Shown here in pieces: positions 47,001 through 60,404 of a stretch of DNA of 64,000 bases. The stretch spans positions 1,351,792 to 1,415,791 of the forward strand of contig JAKJHU010000037.1 of the NCBI GenBank assembly GCA_022316685.1, in the 5' to 3' direction. The position numbers were made by a program, and so were the translations under genes. Position 1 is the stretch's first letter. Each line of letters begins with the position of its first letter. The notes beneath the pieces were generated by a model, which was given only the letters and a program-made list of their open reading frames with translations, was not told the DNA's origin and did not search any database. Origin of the DNA: Progne subis subis (Eukaryota > Chordata > Aves > Passeriformes > Hirundinidae).

Positions 47001-50000
47001 AAGCTTGTTACCAGCTGACTTGATGATATCTTGCTACCCACTACCAGTATTTGCCCCTTCTGCATCACCTGCATTGGAGTCAGTTATAGCAAACCAGAAG
47101 AAAAAGGAGGGGTTTCTTCTGTGAGATGACTTCCTTTCAAACCAAAAAGCACACCACTCATTCAGCTGTACTTATCTGTGGAAGTTTATTGGTGCAGACT
47201 TAGCAGAGATCCTTTCAGGCATTACTTTGAATTTGAAGAAATGTGAGCAGTGACAATGGCCTCTCCACTCTGTGGTAGGATACAGCAGCAGGAAACAGAA
47301 GCTGAGACTCCAGCCCTCCACACCAGCAATCTCAGGGGCCAAAAAGGCCAGTTTCTCTCTTTTCCTGGTATCCGCATCAGCCAGTGTTAAACTGCTTAGT
47401 TTCATGTTTTCTAAGATCAGATATCTTGAATTATTGTGCATAAACATCAGCGCAGCCGACTTCACAAACTTAGATATATAACACTGAGTAAATTTTGGTT
47501 AAGACTTGAGGTTTTGTGAAGAGAAGTTTGTCTGACTGCCAACTGAACCAGGGTGACAAGTTTGAACCTACAGAATAATATTAATGACCGCTTTCCTTTG
47601 TTCTTAGTTTTGCAATGCTGAGCAGATATGCAATACGAAGAAGAAAGATAGGAAGTTAACAAATTAAAAACTGGAATTAAGAGAAAAAGTTCAAGAACCT
47701 TAACTGGAACTTCAGCAGAATTATGTGATTAAATCCAAAGCTGTGCAGCTGTAACCTAAACCAGTAACACTCAATTTATTGCATTAGGGTCCTCCAGAAT
47801 GATGATACACGTGATGAGTTGCCTCAGTCTTGGCAGAATAGATTAAACTCTCACATCATTTTACACTTGGAAGGGAAGCATCACTCCTCTTAAGTTTGAG
47901 TAGATGAATCTTTAGGCTTAACACACTCTGACACACGTGGACTTCAAAAAGACACCAAATAAAAACCTCTGCGACAGTTGCCCCTTCCTTGTAAAACATA
48001 ACACCTCAGATTGCACGAGATGATGGTGAATTTGTTTGCCCAAGAACTGGGACATGTTTTAATTACCTGCTCAGTGTTTGAGCTCCCAGTTCCAGGCATT
48101 GACTGGAACTTTTGTCTGTATCCTGGAAAATTGTTACGGTGTATTTTCAGATTGGAGACACAAACTACCTTTGTAGATGATTGATCCCTTTTCTCAAGGT
48201 TACTTTTTTTTAAATTTTATTTTATTCAATGAACTAGGAAGCAGTTCGCCTCTTCCTTATCAGTGGTCTAAGATACCAAGTTTTATGTGGAAATGGAAAA
48301 CTATGTGTTTTGTTAGCTTTGTTTTTAAAGAAAATCTCAGAAGTATGTTTGATGTGTGGATTTATGCTGGAGAATGAAAAAAATAAAAAAGAAGAATCTG
48401 TATGACATACCTAAGAGGCAAGATTTAATGATCTTGCCATCCTATTGCCTAGCTCTAGGTAGCTTTCAACTTGAGATCCTAATTGTCCTGGTTTCCATTT
48501 GAGGATATCTCTCTATGTCCACATACCTGATCCAGCCACCAAACCTGTCAAGGCAGATGCTTGAAAGATAGCCATCCCTGTCCTTAACTTCTGGATCATC
48601 TTATTGGATCCAGCTTTGAGAGCACATTGCTGTTGGGCAGCAGCAAATTAACTTTATGAAATGCAGTTTTGAAATTCCTTCTTATCTATCTAAAAAATTG
48701 CAACCTTAAAAAAGAAATAATCTGGCCTAGAGATTTAAATTTATCATGGCATTAATCTGACTATGTTTTTACTCTGCTTAAAGTTTAATTTGATTCTTTC
48801 CCTCCAATAAATCTCATGCTAATTAAGACAGCCCAAAATGAATTACAGAGACTGTTACTGGATGCTCATTGTTAAATATTTCAAAGTGAAGCAACTCCTG
48901 CCTTCAAGTCAAGCAGAAACAGCATGAGGGCATGAGGGCATGAAGACTGATGGGCATGAGATGGCAAATTGTAACATGAACAAGAGCAGTGAGGCTCCTA
49001 CCAGCAGATCTTAGCTTGTAGACCCAGTAAAGACAGAGACAAATCTGTAATTTCTATAGGGAGTACATAAGGTGCACTATCAGTCCAGTGTAGCTGTCTG
49101 GGCTTTTTTTTTTTTTTTTTTTTTTTTGGCAGTGGCCATCAGCTCAAGTACCCCGTGCCAGATGTACATAGCACAACTGGAATAGTGTGTACAAACTCAT
49201 GTGCAGAGTCAACAATATCTCACTGCAGCTGAGCCAGTGAATTTCAACATTTATCTGTAACAGGCTGCCGTCCCAGTCAAGCACTTTTCCTCTCCTTAGA
49301 AGAAGGCTATCAGTGATGCCAAACTCTACGAACAGTACTCAGTTCTTCTTTCTAATTTGCATTGGCTTGAAATGAATTTTTTCAGATATACTTCAAGGTA
49401 GAATTGAGCCTAAATAAAGACCCCATTCCTGCAAAGTGTGATGTGCATGCAAATAACTTATCTTACAAAGGTTCCCATTGACAGCATTAGCTTTATAGCC
49501 AGATGTTTTGTGAAATCAATACCTTTGACAAGAGGGAAGACTTTTAAACATGAGACGCTGAGCTTTTCACAACCATTAGAAATGAATATTCAGTAAAATT
49601 CTCATATTTGAATTTCAGATATTATTATTTCTTCTTCATAGAATGTGAGTAGTTATATTATTATCCTGGTTGACCAGCAGATATTGACAGATATAAAGCA
49701 AGAAATATCTGTGGCAGTACATTACCTCATAGTCTAAACTGTCCTATTATTTAAAAGTTTGTTGAGCATAAGAGGATTGTGAGTCCTTAACAAGTTTATT
49801 AGACTCTATGAACTGCATAAATGAGATTTCTTTTCCAGTATTGTGTAGCCGGTGCTGTATATTGTAGTATAATTAAAATCAGTTGCTGAAACGTCAATAA
49901 GGTCAGTATCTCTTTTAGGATAATAAGCTAACACTAACTACGTTAACTTTTTTCCCAAAGGGGAAGTCAACAGGATTGGGGATTTAGATGAGGAGTGTAC

Positions 50001-53000
50001 AAGAGTGTGTATAAAGCTGCAGTAAAGAGTGGAATTATCAGCAGAATTATATAAAGACAAAAACAGCAGCAACTGATAATGGCAAAGGTTGATGCCATCC
50101 AGTGGTTCACCAGAGCACTCAGGGACAAATTTTGAGTAGTATCTGGTACCATTTATAGATCAGGCAACAGAATTGCTCCTCTCTGGTATTATCATTCCCG
50201 TTGAACTTGCTTAACAACTGTTAATTTACTTTTGTTCTAACCTACAACTGTAATACTCTTCTCATACGCTTTGACCTAATTTCATCTATGCAGGTATAAA
50301 TTTTCTATGTCATGTGTCTGTGTGCACATGCAGAAAACAGTAATGTTATATGGTACAGTTTCTATCTGAAGGGGCATGCCTCAGATAGTCAAAGAAAAAC
50401 CAGCTAATTTTTCTCTAAGTAACATTAAAAATACGTGCTCCATAAGTTGAGTGATTGCTTTATATCACAGCTCTACACAGCAATAAACTTTTTATGTTAT
50501 CAAAGGCCCATAAAGGGGAGACATAGTAAATGGGCTGCAAGCAATTATGAATGCTTGAAGCAATTATAAATGCTTTCTAGAAGTAGCCTGCTACACCATC
50601 CTAACAATATTGCAATTTATTTATATGGCCACCATTTAGAAAATAAGGAAATGCAAAGGACTCAGTGGAGTGGGTTTCAGATGGATGCATTGAATTGCCA
50701 AAATTGCCTGTAGACATTAATTTTATAATGTTCAGTAAGCAGAACCAATATTCTGCTTAGTTTCAAATCAGGAAATCAGTGCAGAATTTAAAAAAAAAAA
50801 AAAAAGTAACCCAGGCCCTGACCAGAAATCTGCTTGTTTCCCTGTGCAGTCACAATGGATGGCATCAGAACATGGTAAACACATGTTGCAGTACATTAGA
50901 GGAACTACTAGATTCTGTTGTCCTATGAGACAACTGCATCAATTACAAAACTGCAGATTTGGGTGGGAAGGAGTGTGCAGTTATGAAGGAGAAAAAAAAA
51001 AAAAATCTTTGTGGCTACCTTTTTCTCTTCTGTAAATAAAAGAAGCAGAAAGAGAAAGAAAAGGGCTGAGAAGTGCAAAATGACTGACAAATGAAGTTAT
51101 CCCTCTCCAGCTTTGATGGGAGTATAAAGGGTGTTGAAAACAAGCCAGTTTCCTGGCAGTCTGTTTCATAGGAACTCCTGTCTGCTAACAAGAGTGATTA
51201 AAACAGCAACTGAAACTTTAAATATGAATTACCAAGAAAGCCTTTTGAAAACTTAATTGTTGCAGTTTTTCTGTTCCCTTGAGTGCCAAGCAGCATGCAG
51301 TTAATGTCATCCCAGACTTCCCCCCCACAAACTTGTTAAGTCCATCACATTTCAAATATAGACCTAAGGTTTCTGTGTGTCTGTTAGCAGGGAAGTGCCA
51401 TCTCTCATTTAGCAATTATTACTTTTTTTCCTAATCTCAGCCACAGGCTGTTTAATTTTACTTTGATCAACTGTCTTGTCTTTCTATCACTTCTCTGAGA
51501 TCTGAAGAGAGAGAAACATCACTGAGAAAATGCTTGTGAACTGGCATTAATGTGATTTAACTCATTTGAATAAGTTTTGGATTAAATTTGGCACTTTTTT
51601 ATCTGTAAGTTTGGATTGTTTTCGTAGATGCTGAGATGAGAAAGCATGAACACATGGATTCACTGTAATAGTTAGGGGTGCTTACATATATCTGGGCTCT
51701 TTATGTATTAATTTTTAATACATAATCCTGCGCTCTCTTGTATACTTACATCAATTATTCCCTACCTTCTCAGCTTTGATCTTGCCTTTTCCTCTGAAAT
51801 ACAAGAATATTGATTGTTACAGAATGCTGAAAGTTGACTAATGGCATGGGTGAGGAGAGTAAAACTGAAGATTTCTCAGGGAAAAATGCTGGCTGTCTGT
51901 CACGCCTCTGCAGAGACTGTGCTTCTCTGGTGCCCTTGCAGGCTCCACTGCAGAATAGTAACTTCAGCAGTGTATTTTTGCCTTTATTATTTAGATCCTT
52001 GTCAGACTATTTAGGGCTTTATGGGCTTAAATTGTCCCTTTTAACTTCCACCCAGGAGCTCACTGAAGGCTAGTACAGTGGTGCTGAGGGTAGTAGTGTA
52101 ATGGGCTTACCTCCTACTCATCCTTCCATGTAACCCAGGTTTCAACGTCTGAGGCATCACAGGCAAGCTCTTTCTGAAAACTGTATTACAGTGACCTTAT
52201 TTTGGCAAATCCAGCAGTGGAGAGCAAACAGCATGGAGATGAACTGGTCTGTGCATTAAGAGTGCAGGAGCAGCCTGGCCAACAAAAATAAGGCTCTGAC
52301 TTACAAAAAGTTGTCGCTCCTGTTTAAAATAAGTTGCCAGGGTAAACTGGGACGATGTTACCTCTGACTTGATTAACTGTGTAGCACCTGAGTGCTAAGT
52401 TAATGTGAGTATTGGATAATATATTCCACTAGTTCAGCACCTCCAGACAAGGTGAAAGCTGTAGGAGTAGGACTGCGTACCACAGGAAACTGCTTATCTT
52501 TCTTACTGCGTCCAGTGTAGTCCTGGGAGTCAAACAGTGAGGGAACAGCATTCCACATAATGACTTATACCAAACAGTTCACAACATAATTGTCTTATAT
52601 GTTATTCAAAACATCCAGATTTCTTACAGCAACCTAAAAGTGCTTTGTTACTGAGTCTTTTTTTAAGAATGACACTTGTTAGCAATATTGTCTTGAGGCT
52701 GAAGTACTTTCTGGTTTATTATTTCTCACCATCCTTTCATGCACTGCATTGTATTCCGTGCTAATTAAATCAGTTGTCTCTTAGAAATTACAGATTCCTT
52801 GTTCTGTGTTTATCTTGTCAGGCTGAACACAAAAAGGAAAAGTTCGGAAGTAAAGGAAGATATATAACTAAGATTGATGAAGATAGATCTTACTGGATCT
52901 CTTGTTTAGTACCCTCAAGCTTCATATTGAAATGGTCTGAATTCCTGAACACTTGCAATGTGCAAAAACAATTGGCAAAGGGAGGATGAAACATGCAGTC

Positions 53001-53555
53001 AAGTGGCTTTGTTTTGCTAATTGTTGTTAGGAGTTTGCAGATAAGCCCATAGTAAACCACTTTTGTTTCACTAATTCTGTGTAAGGATCATGAAGAAAGA
53101 TATGAGGAGGACTTTGAAGAAGTGTAAGAAAAGGGGTTTGCGGGGTAATTCAGAGAAGGAATTCAGAAATGTCTCTGTGAAGTCCTCATAACTTACTACA
53201 GAGTAAACAGGCTTGTAGCATGCACAGTTGCAACAGCAGAAGAAACAAAAAGGCAAAACCCAAATTCAGAGAGACAGAGATACAAAAGTCCTTCTTTGAA
53301 TTTGTAATTTAGTTTTAAAAATGTGTAATATCTACAGTTACATTATAAACTATTGACTTGAGCATTCAAGAACGCTGTCACTACAACAGAAAGGATCATT
53401 ATTTTGTGAAATATTGCCAATGGCAAAACACAAATTGTAGAACAGTCACCCTGCTTTCAGTAGTCAAAACTTAATACCAAAATAATTTTGTTAAGTAATC
53501 AGTTTATAGGCACACAGATAATAAAATAACAAAATGATATGAAACAGCCAACATC
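47001..53555. other. Non-coding DNA, no gene recognised
   Basis: No exon identified. Simple repeats: three 8-bp GCATGAGG-type units at 48922-48945, 24 T at 49104-49127, 16 A at 50790-50805. The frame at 47172-47465 on the minus strand contains an AATAAA near its end but is not recognised. Confidence 0.55.
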
Positions 53556-54725
53556 AATTTAACAAGAATAAATCAAGTCAGATCAGTCGGGGGGAGGGGG
53601 GGGATTTGACAGTGTAAGTGGCCTGGTGGATACAAAGAAAACAGGGGATGTGATATATTTGGACATTAATAAGGCTTTTGACACACTACCAGTTACATTC
53701 TCATAAGCAACTAAAGGAAATGTTCTGGATGAAATTGCCATCTGGTGGGTGCACCCACTGGCTGCAGAAATGTACTAAAAAGTAGTTATGACAGTTCACT
53801 GTCAAATTAGGAAGACATATTACGTTCTTTACAGACTTTTCTTGTGCTTTGTTCAAGTTTTATTAATGATCAGAAAACACTCACCGAAAAATGGAGATTT
53901 TTATTTTATCCACTGATAAGATGGGAATATTTTGTAGGATTAAAATTCAAAAGTCATGGCAATTTGAAGAAGTGGTTTGAAAATCATCACACATGAAAGA
54001 ACTGCTACGCCTGCTAAGAATAAAATACTCAAACAGAAGATTTGAAGTAAGGGTGATAATACTGTACAAAGGAGCAGGGATAGATCACGGTCAAAATATC
54101 AAATTGCAGTTTCATACTGCTAAGAAAAAAACAAAAAAAAAACAGAGCAGAGGAATTTCAGTGTTCGTATCTAAAGCAGGGGAGGTAGGAGGTATTTTGT
54201 TTTACATATGGCATTTTAACTAGACCGTTATGTCAGACACTTGGATTTCAGAACAGGTAAACATCGCTAAGAGACAGAAAGAAAGTCAAAAAGGATATGA
54301 GAAGTTTAGAAAATGGCTTGTGAGGGAAGTTTGAGAATTTGCTTATTTGTTGTGGCTTCTTTTTTATGAACAAAACAAGTATGAGAAAGCTTGTCATAAA
54401 AAGAAACGGGAAATATTAAGATTATTATAATTACAAGAAATTGAAATCCCCTCTTGTCCACTGAGTATAGGACAAAAATAGTTAGCAAAATTTATCCAAG
54501 AGAGAGTTAAGTTAAATGCTAAGAAAATGTAAATGTAAGGACAGATTGTGCTGGAACATGCTAACTGTGCAGTCTCCTTCACTGGAGATTTCTGAGGACA
54601 CATTAGATGAATGTGTAATCAAGAGGGAGCTGCATATGCTTCATCATGTCTCAGAGATTTCTTTCAGCACAGATTTGTGTGATTTCTACTTAGTAATGCA
54701 AATGTCTGAAATTAGTACTTAGGTG
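53556..54725 (+). pseudogene. Old CR1-type LINE copy, RT region, heavily decayed
   Basis: Plus-strand remnants in the order of a CR1/L3-type element: GGCCTGGTGGATACAAAGAA, GGACATTAATAAGGCTTTTG (the FSKAFD region, D-I-N-K-A-F-D-T in translation), ACAGTTCACTGTCAAATTAG, then a stretch corresponding to the C-terminal part (AAGTTTAGAAAATGGCTTGT), and CTTCACTGGAGATTTCTGAG near 54575. Similarity is patchy, with deletions and stops everywhere. A G-rich run (53588-53604) sits near its start. It appears older than the CR1 copy to its right. Boundaries are approximate. Confidence 0.65.
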
Positions 54726-56214
54726 GATTCTAGAAAATAGCTTTGAGGTGGATTCAGGCGAAAGCATCTCCGCCAACAGACTGGGAGCAAAGCCTCCTGA
54801 CAAGACCTGGAAGATAGGAATGAGGGGGTGAAGAGACATGGTGACCCACAGTCCATTGGGGAAGAGGTGGGCTATGTTGGCAGGAAGGTGCAGCAGGTAA
54901 GGACGCTCATTTCAAGCTCATGAAGGCAAACAGGGAAGTGCCACAGACATCATCACGGAGGAAGATCTCATAATTTATGAGAAATCAAATGGTTGGAGCA
55001 CCCCTCTGAAATGCCCTTACAACTGATGCATGCATGTAGTATGAGAAAAAAGCAGGAGGAATCAAAACCTGTGTGCAGGTGCCAGTCTACAGCCTTGCAC
55101 AGCTGGGACAGCTCCCAAAGCCAGCACGTTGCAAGGAATGGACACAGGCACTGCCGCATGAACAGGTGGTGGGGAAGGTTGTGGAGTCGTTCAGCTTTTT
55201 ATCAGAGACTAACAGGGATTAATGGAGCTTTGCTCTGGGACAGAAAATTAGTCAGTCAACAGTTTATGGTTTAGGATTAGAGGGCAGACCGTGTTGTGGC
55301 AGGTTTCTGCCAGATGGGGAAGAGGGTGCTGCTGTCTTCAGACAAGGGGAAGAAGCTTCATGTTCAAGACCCCACTTCTCATAAGAGGTTTGTTATGTGC
55401 TAGACATAGCATTAAACAAACAATCCTGAGATACAGGGATTGCACTGATGGCAGCTTCCCAGCAGGGGTGACTGGTGGCCCAACAATGGCTGACCCTCCA
55501 TTAGACTGGATGCTTGCAAAAAAGAAAGGCTTGGGGATGTGAAAGTTGGGGGCAGTCTTGTCTCCCCATGTGGTGGTGGGGAGCCCATTCTGAGCAGCAA
55601 ATAGGAGGAGCGTTCTGGATTGCAGAACAGCAGACTCTGGCCTCTTGAAGGATCTACTTGATAGGAGATGGTCATGGAGAGAAGAGCAGACCAGGAGCTC
55701 TGGCTGCTTTTCCGGATGCATAACAATGACCATGCCAATGTGAAAGAAGTCAAACCAAAATGGCAGGAGGCCTACACCTCTGTTCGGTTTTGGGCCTCTC
55801 ACTGCAAGAAGGACATTGAGGCGCTGGAGCATGTCCCAAGAAGGGCAAAAAAGCTGGTAAAGGGTCTGGAGTACATGTCTTTTGAGGAGCGACTGTGGGA
55901 CCTGGGGATGTTTAGCCTGGAGAAAATGAGGCTGAGGGAAAACCTTATTGTTCTCTACAGCTACCTGAATGGAGGTTGTAGAGAGAAAGGTATATTAGGA
56001 ATTTTTTTTTTTTTTTTTTTTTTTTTTGTGGAAAGAGTGGTGTCAGGCAATGGAAGGGGCTGCCCAGGGTAGTGGTGGAGTCACTATCCCTTGAAATGCA
56101 TGTGGATATGGCATTCAAGGACATGTTTTAGTGATGAATATGGTGGTGGTGCTGGGTTGAGAGTTGGACTTGGTGATATTAGAGGTCTTTTCCAGCCTTA
56201 ATGATTCTATGATG
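54726..56214 (+). pseudogene. CR1 LINE copy, endonuclease to 3' end with deletions
   Basis: A plus-strand CR1 of about 1.3-1.5 kb. From about 54995 the DNA follows the start of the CR1 ORF2 endonuclease region (TGATGCATGCATGTAGTATG, AAGCAGGAGGAAT). Next come TGTTGTGGCAGGTTTCTGCC near 55290, and GGGGATGTGAAAGTTGGGGG and CTGGCCTCTTGAAGGATCTA at 55530-55660. The RT domain is missing: the sequence jumps near 55770 to the C-terminal region (CACTGCAAGAAGGACATTGA, GTTTAGCCTGGAGAAAATGA) and ends in AATGATTCTATGAT at 56201-56214. A T26 run (56002-56027) replaces part of the tail. Many stops; not functional. The 164-codon minus frame at 55338-55832 is its antisense shadow. The first 250 bp are less certain. 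Confidence 0.8.
56002..56027. repeat. (T)26 run inside the CR1 tail
   Basis: It lies where the CR1 sequence normally reads a short A/T-rich word; about 100 bp of the expected tail just before it are missing. Confidence 0.9.
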
Positions 56215-56224
56215 GGTGAGGACA

Positions 56225-56895
56225 AGCTCCTTACTTAACTCAGATCCAAAAAGGACTAGTAGAAGAGGTGAAGCTGAAACAAGTGAAGAGGGAATGTAGA
56301 TATTCTCTGACTATGCAGGAATGGCATCAGGAAGGCTAATGCCCATCTACAGCTGAATCTTGGAAAAGACAGGAAAGGGAACATGAATGACTTTAACAGG
56401 ACCATCAACAACAAAAGATAGATCAACAAAAATGAGGGCCTGATGCTGAATGGGGTGGGGGAGAAAGGACATGGGAAAAGGTGAGGTACCAAGTGCCTTC
56501 TTCACCTCAGCCTTTTCTGATAAAATCTGTCCTGAGAAATCACAGCTCCCCAAGACCCATGAGAAGGGCCAAAGCAATGAAATTTTATACGCAGGAGGAT
56601 CACATTACAGAGTAATAAACCAAGTGCACATGCACATCTGTGGGACACAAGTGAATGTATCCATGAGGACTAAGGCAGCTGGCTGATGTCATCGTGAGGC
56701 CACTCTTGATTATCTTTGGAAAATTGAGGTGACTGGGGGAGGTTTCAGAGGACTGGAAAACCAAGGGTCACTAATACGTTCAACAAGGGGAAGGAGGTGG
56801 GTCTAGGGAACTGCATGACTGTCTACCGCGCTTTAATTGCTGTGATAGTGACGGAGCAAATCCCACTGGAACCATTTCCCAACACATTATTGTGT
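56225..56895 (+). pseudogene. Second CR1 LINE fragment, endonuclease-RT linker and RT start
   Basis: Plus-strand DNA that follows CR1 ORF2 between endonuclease and RT: GCTGAATGGGGTGGGGGAGA, AAGTGCCTTCTTCACCTCAG, AGCTGGCTGATGTCATCGTG, GGTTTCAGAGGACTGGAAAA (the PEDWK region), and a GGGAACTGCATGACTGTCT-type segment from the start of RT. It begins about 10 bp after the 3' end of the neighbouring CR1 and stops inside RT. It is thus a separate fragment or a rearranged piece of the same element, in inverted internal order. Not open. Confidence 0.75.
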
Positions 56896-57156
56896 TCTAG
56901 GTGTTTTCCAATCCTTTGTAGAAGAATGCAAAACTTTTTTTTGTTATATTTAGTGTGGTACTCATAGGTTTCATGTCTACAATGCTAAGGCTCTCTTCAG
57001 TTCAGTGATCTTGCTAGTCAAATGTCACCTTCCTTTTTCAGTCTCAGCAACAAGCTGAGACAGAAACTTTTAGCATCTCACAAATGCTGGTGGAGCTCCA
57101 CATTGTCAGAAAGTCTCTTCCAAACAGTTATACTCCTACTTTCTAGTAAGGGTCAG

Positions 57157-57159
<3 letters not shown>

Positions 57160-57192
<33 letters not shown>
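57160..57192. repeat. (A)33 run
   Basis: 33 consecutive A. No recognisable retroposed sequence precedes it, and no AATAAA lies within the preceding 40 bp. Confidence 0.9.
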
Positions 57193-57193
<1 letters not shown>

Positions 57194-60100
57194 CCTATTT
57201 ATTCTGAACTCCCCCGTTTTTGCATGGCCATCCTTATGCCGTAGTTGGGCATAATAAAGTGGAACCATCTGGGACTAGCAGATATATATGAGAGAGAGTG
57301 AGGATGAGATTACCTGGGTGCAGACTGATTGCAGTTGCAAAACTAATAAAATCATTTTTAAGGGAACAATTTTCAGGAAGTTTAATTTGCAGAGTGAGAA
57401 AATTAATTGAGAGCATAGGCAATTTTCATCTTTCCATCCAGCAAGGAGAGAAAACTAAAGGGAAATTGAGAATATAATCACAATGACAGGAAAAAGAAAC
57501 AGTCACTTATAATTGTTCTTGGTGACAGCATAATTTTTTCAAGAAATGCAGAGGTGTCTGCTTTCAGTAGCTCTGAAAATACATGAATGGTATCCAGTCA
57601 ACTATTTATTATGACCAAAATACTTACACAATAAGTCAGAGGCTTAGATGGGACAAATGCATATTCCCAAATATAAAATATTTTAAAAATCAATAATTAC
57701 CATACAGGTGAGACACATACTCGCACACAAATTTTATGTCTACGCAAACAAACAAAAAAGCCCTTTATAATTCAAGATGAAGGATTGTACAACTTTATTA
57801 AGAAAAGCATGGCTGTGAATCTTTATTGAGGTTGTAGGGGAAAAACTGTCTTGAAAAAATTAAGATATTTCAACATTTGCATTTTTTCTCAATTAGCATA
57901 AAATTAAAATATCTAATTTTTTTTTGTAGAACAAAACTACTTTTTGTAACAAGCTTGTTTTCATATTCACCATGGTCATGGCTGAGACTGCCTGGTTCCT
58001 GATTCTGGGGATGTTTCTGCATGAGCTATGGTGTTGGGAGAATTCAGTGCTGTTCAGAAGACTGCTAATTAGCAACTGGTCTAATGGAGTTGTTTGTCAA
58101 AGTAAGCAGAGTGCAAGAAAACTACAGCCCTTCCTGACGTTTCCTTTTCTAGGAAGGGTGGGATACTACTCTGTTTGTAATTATAATGAACTGTCTTGTA
58201 CTGAAAGGATCCTTAGCTGACAAATGTGTCTCATTTTTAAATCCTTGATTCTGGTTGAGCTGTGAAAAGCAAGTGAATCAGATTGGATAATATGACCCAC
58301 ACAACTCCTTAACAAAGTAGACATTATCAATAAACTCTTGATTTTCCTCTACCCTCAAGGAAAATTTCTTCAGAAGAAAAGACTGCTCATGAGTGGCTCT
58401 TGATAGCCTCTTCTCTCAAATGCTTATCTTCCTGGATCAGCAGGTAAATCTTGTTTATGAGGAGGGCTCCACTCCACCTCCTTGTTCTGGATACCAGGGG
58501 TAATTCACACACCTCTGTATCTTGGTTTTCATCATGTTCTGCTCTGCTGTAAATACCATTTTTGTTGACAGCTATCAGCCTCTCTGGCACTCCTCTGTTG
58601 GCTGGAGATGTGAAATTTCCCAGCTCCACTTTTTGTCAGAACATCTCCCAGAGATATAATGAGCAGCAGTGGGTATTGGAAAAAAACACTTGATAAGTGC
58701 TCAAAACCCAGCTTTGTTCATTCTTTGTGGCAATCTCCTCTAAGGTTTGCTCCCTAATAGTGCTCACACTACAAAACAGTGCTTCCTACATGATAAGCTT
58801 TTCCCACTATTAAAATATTGCATTCTTTATGTTTAACCTGATTGTAAGAAGAACTTTCACGTCAGACTGCTGTTGAAATTGTTTTACGTGAAAAACAGTG
58901 CAACTGCGTTTTAGGCAGTCCAGAGTCTCTAAAAAAATCACAAAATAAATAAGCTGTCACTGACAAGGACAGAAAACAAGTGCTGTCATGGAAAAGTTGC
59001 CATTTCTTCACATTTGGGGTATTTGTGTAATCTTTGCTGCATAGCACAATTATTCTGAAATTTTCAATTCTTTTCTTTCTTAAAACATAGTGTCTTTAAT
59101 CATTAAAATAGCTGCCTGTCTAACATTCTGTGCTTCTGCCCTATAGAATTAGCCTTTGTAGAAAAATGCCTCAGGGCAAAAAGAGGCAAATCTGAACTTG
59201 ACCCATATCCAGAGATTTTTGTGAACATGAACCCCATGGGCTGTTGAGTTGGTAATGATTAGAATTGCAGAAAGTTTTTTTCTGATTCTGTTCTTCCTTG
59301 TGGCAATGCAAAGCAAAAAAGAATGAATGCAGAAACTTAGTGTGTTCATATCCCAAATACAAAAGCACTAAAAAAGTAGAAGGTGGAGAAATATTATTCT
59401 GGCTGCAGAAATAATACCAGGTTATATTAAAAAGGGGTAGGTATGTCTGTGTAAGTCTATTTGATGTGGATTTTAGAAAGTAAGAAAGATCAGCCATCTG
59501 CCTTGCAGTTTCCAAGATAGTTATCATGAGCTTCATGGTCTTGAGGGTATTCTTGACTTTCTTATCTCCTCTCTTGAAAAAAATCGCCTTTATTCAAAAT
59601 TGTTTGTTTTTTCTGTTTATTTTAATAGAACACTTCTCACGAATTGACATATCTGTCACATACATATATCTTTGAAATTCCTAACGTTATATAATCTGCA
59701 CTTTCCTTTTAAACAATGGTGAACTGCTGCTTTGTTCATTGTCCCCTTAATTATCTTTAGGACATATGTAGCCTTTTAATAAATATATATAATTTTTTTT
59801 AAACTTTTTTTAAGTGCCTGTGAAGTCAATACCATTTATATTTTACAAATAAATGCACTAGAATTAAAGTAGAGACAAATTAGGGACATAAGTGAAGTTT
59901 TACATACTAGATTGTGCTATGACTCCTGCACTTTCAGGTAGAACAGAGTACTGGGAGGTAATTTTTGTATTTAAAAATCCTGTCAGTTGCAGTTCTGCAG
60001 ACTGGGCTCAGGTGTATGTGTGGAGACACACCTGCTGCTGGCAGAAAGTAGTCATGGGTCACCCATGTTACCACCATCTGTGGCGTATGCGCCGCTTGGC

Positions 60101-60381
60101 AGAGGGATTTCCCTGTATCTCCTGGGAGGCCCCATCCATCCCTTTGCTGTTGCCATGGCCACATTCTCTCTCTTAGCATCCTTGAGTGGAGAAGAGTGCC
60201 ATGGCGTTGCGTCCTGCTTTCACCTCCCTTGTGTTCAACATCAGCATGGCAGAATGGTGAGTTTTGGCGATGCGCCTGGTGAAATACAGCAAGATGGGCA
60301 CAGAAGGGGACAAACCAGAAACTGGTCTTCAGCTGAAGGCAGGTTGTGCTCCTCATTGCAGCACTGAATTTAGAAGTCTTC

Positions 60382-60404
60382 ATAATAAATAAATAAATAA
60401 ATAA
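60382..60404. repeat. (AATA)n microsatellite
   Basis: About five AATA units, with related AAGTAAACAAAC sequence following. Confidence 0.9.

Noticed and set aside
47172..47465. 97-codon minus frame ending near an AATAAA, possible 3' end of a processed gene copy
   Set aside because: The AATAAA lies before the stop codon, no poly(A) run follows, and the protein is unrecognised.
55338..55832. 164- and 113-codon minus-strand frames
   Set aside because: Antisense to the CR1 endonuclease region, with no independent protein character.
59934..60383. 149-codon minus and 126-codon plus frames
   Set aside because: They overlap on opposite strands in a GC-richer patch and neither shows a motif or exon structure.
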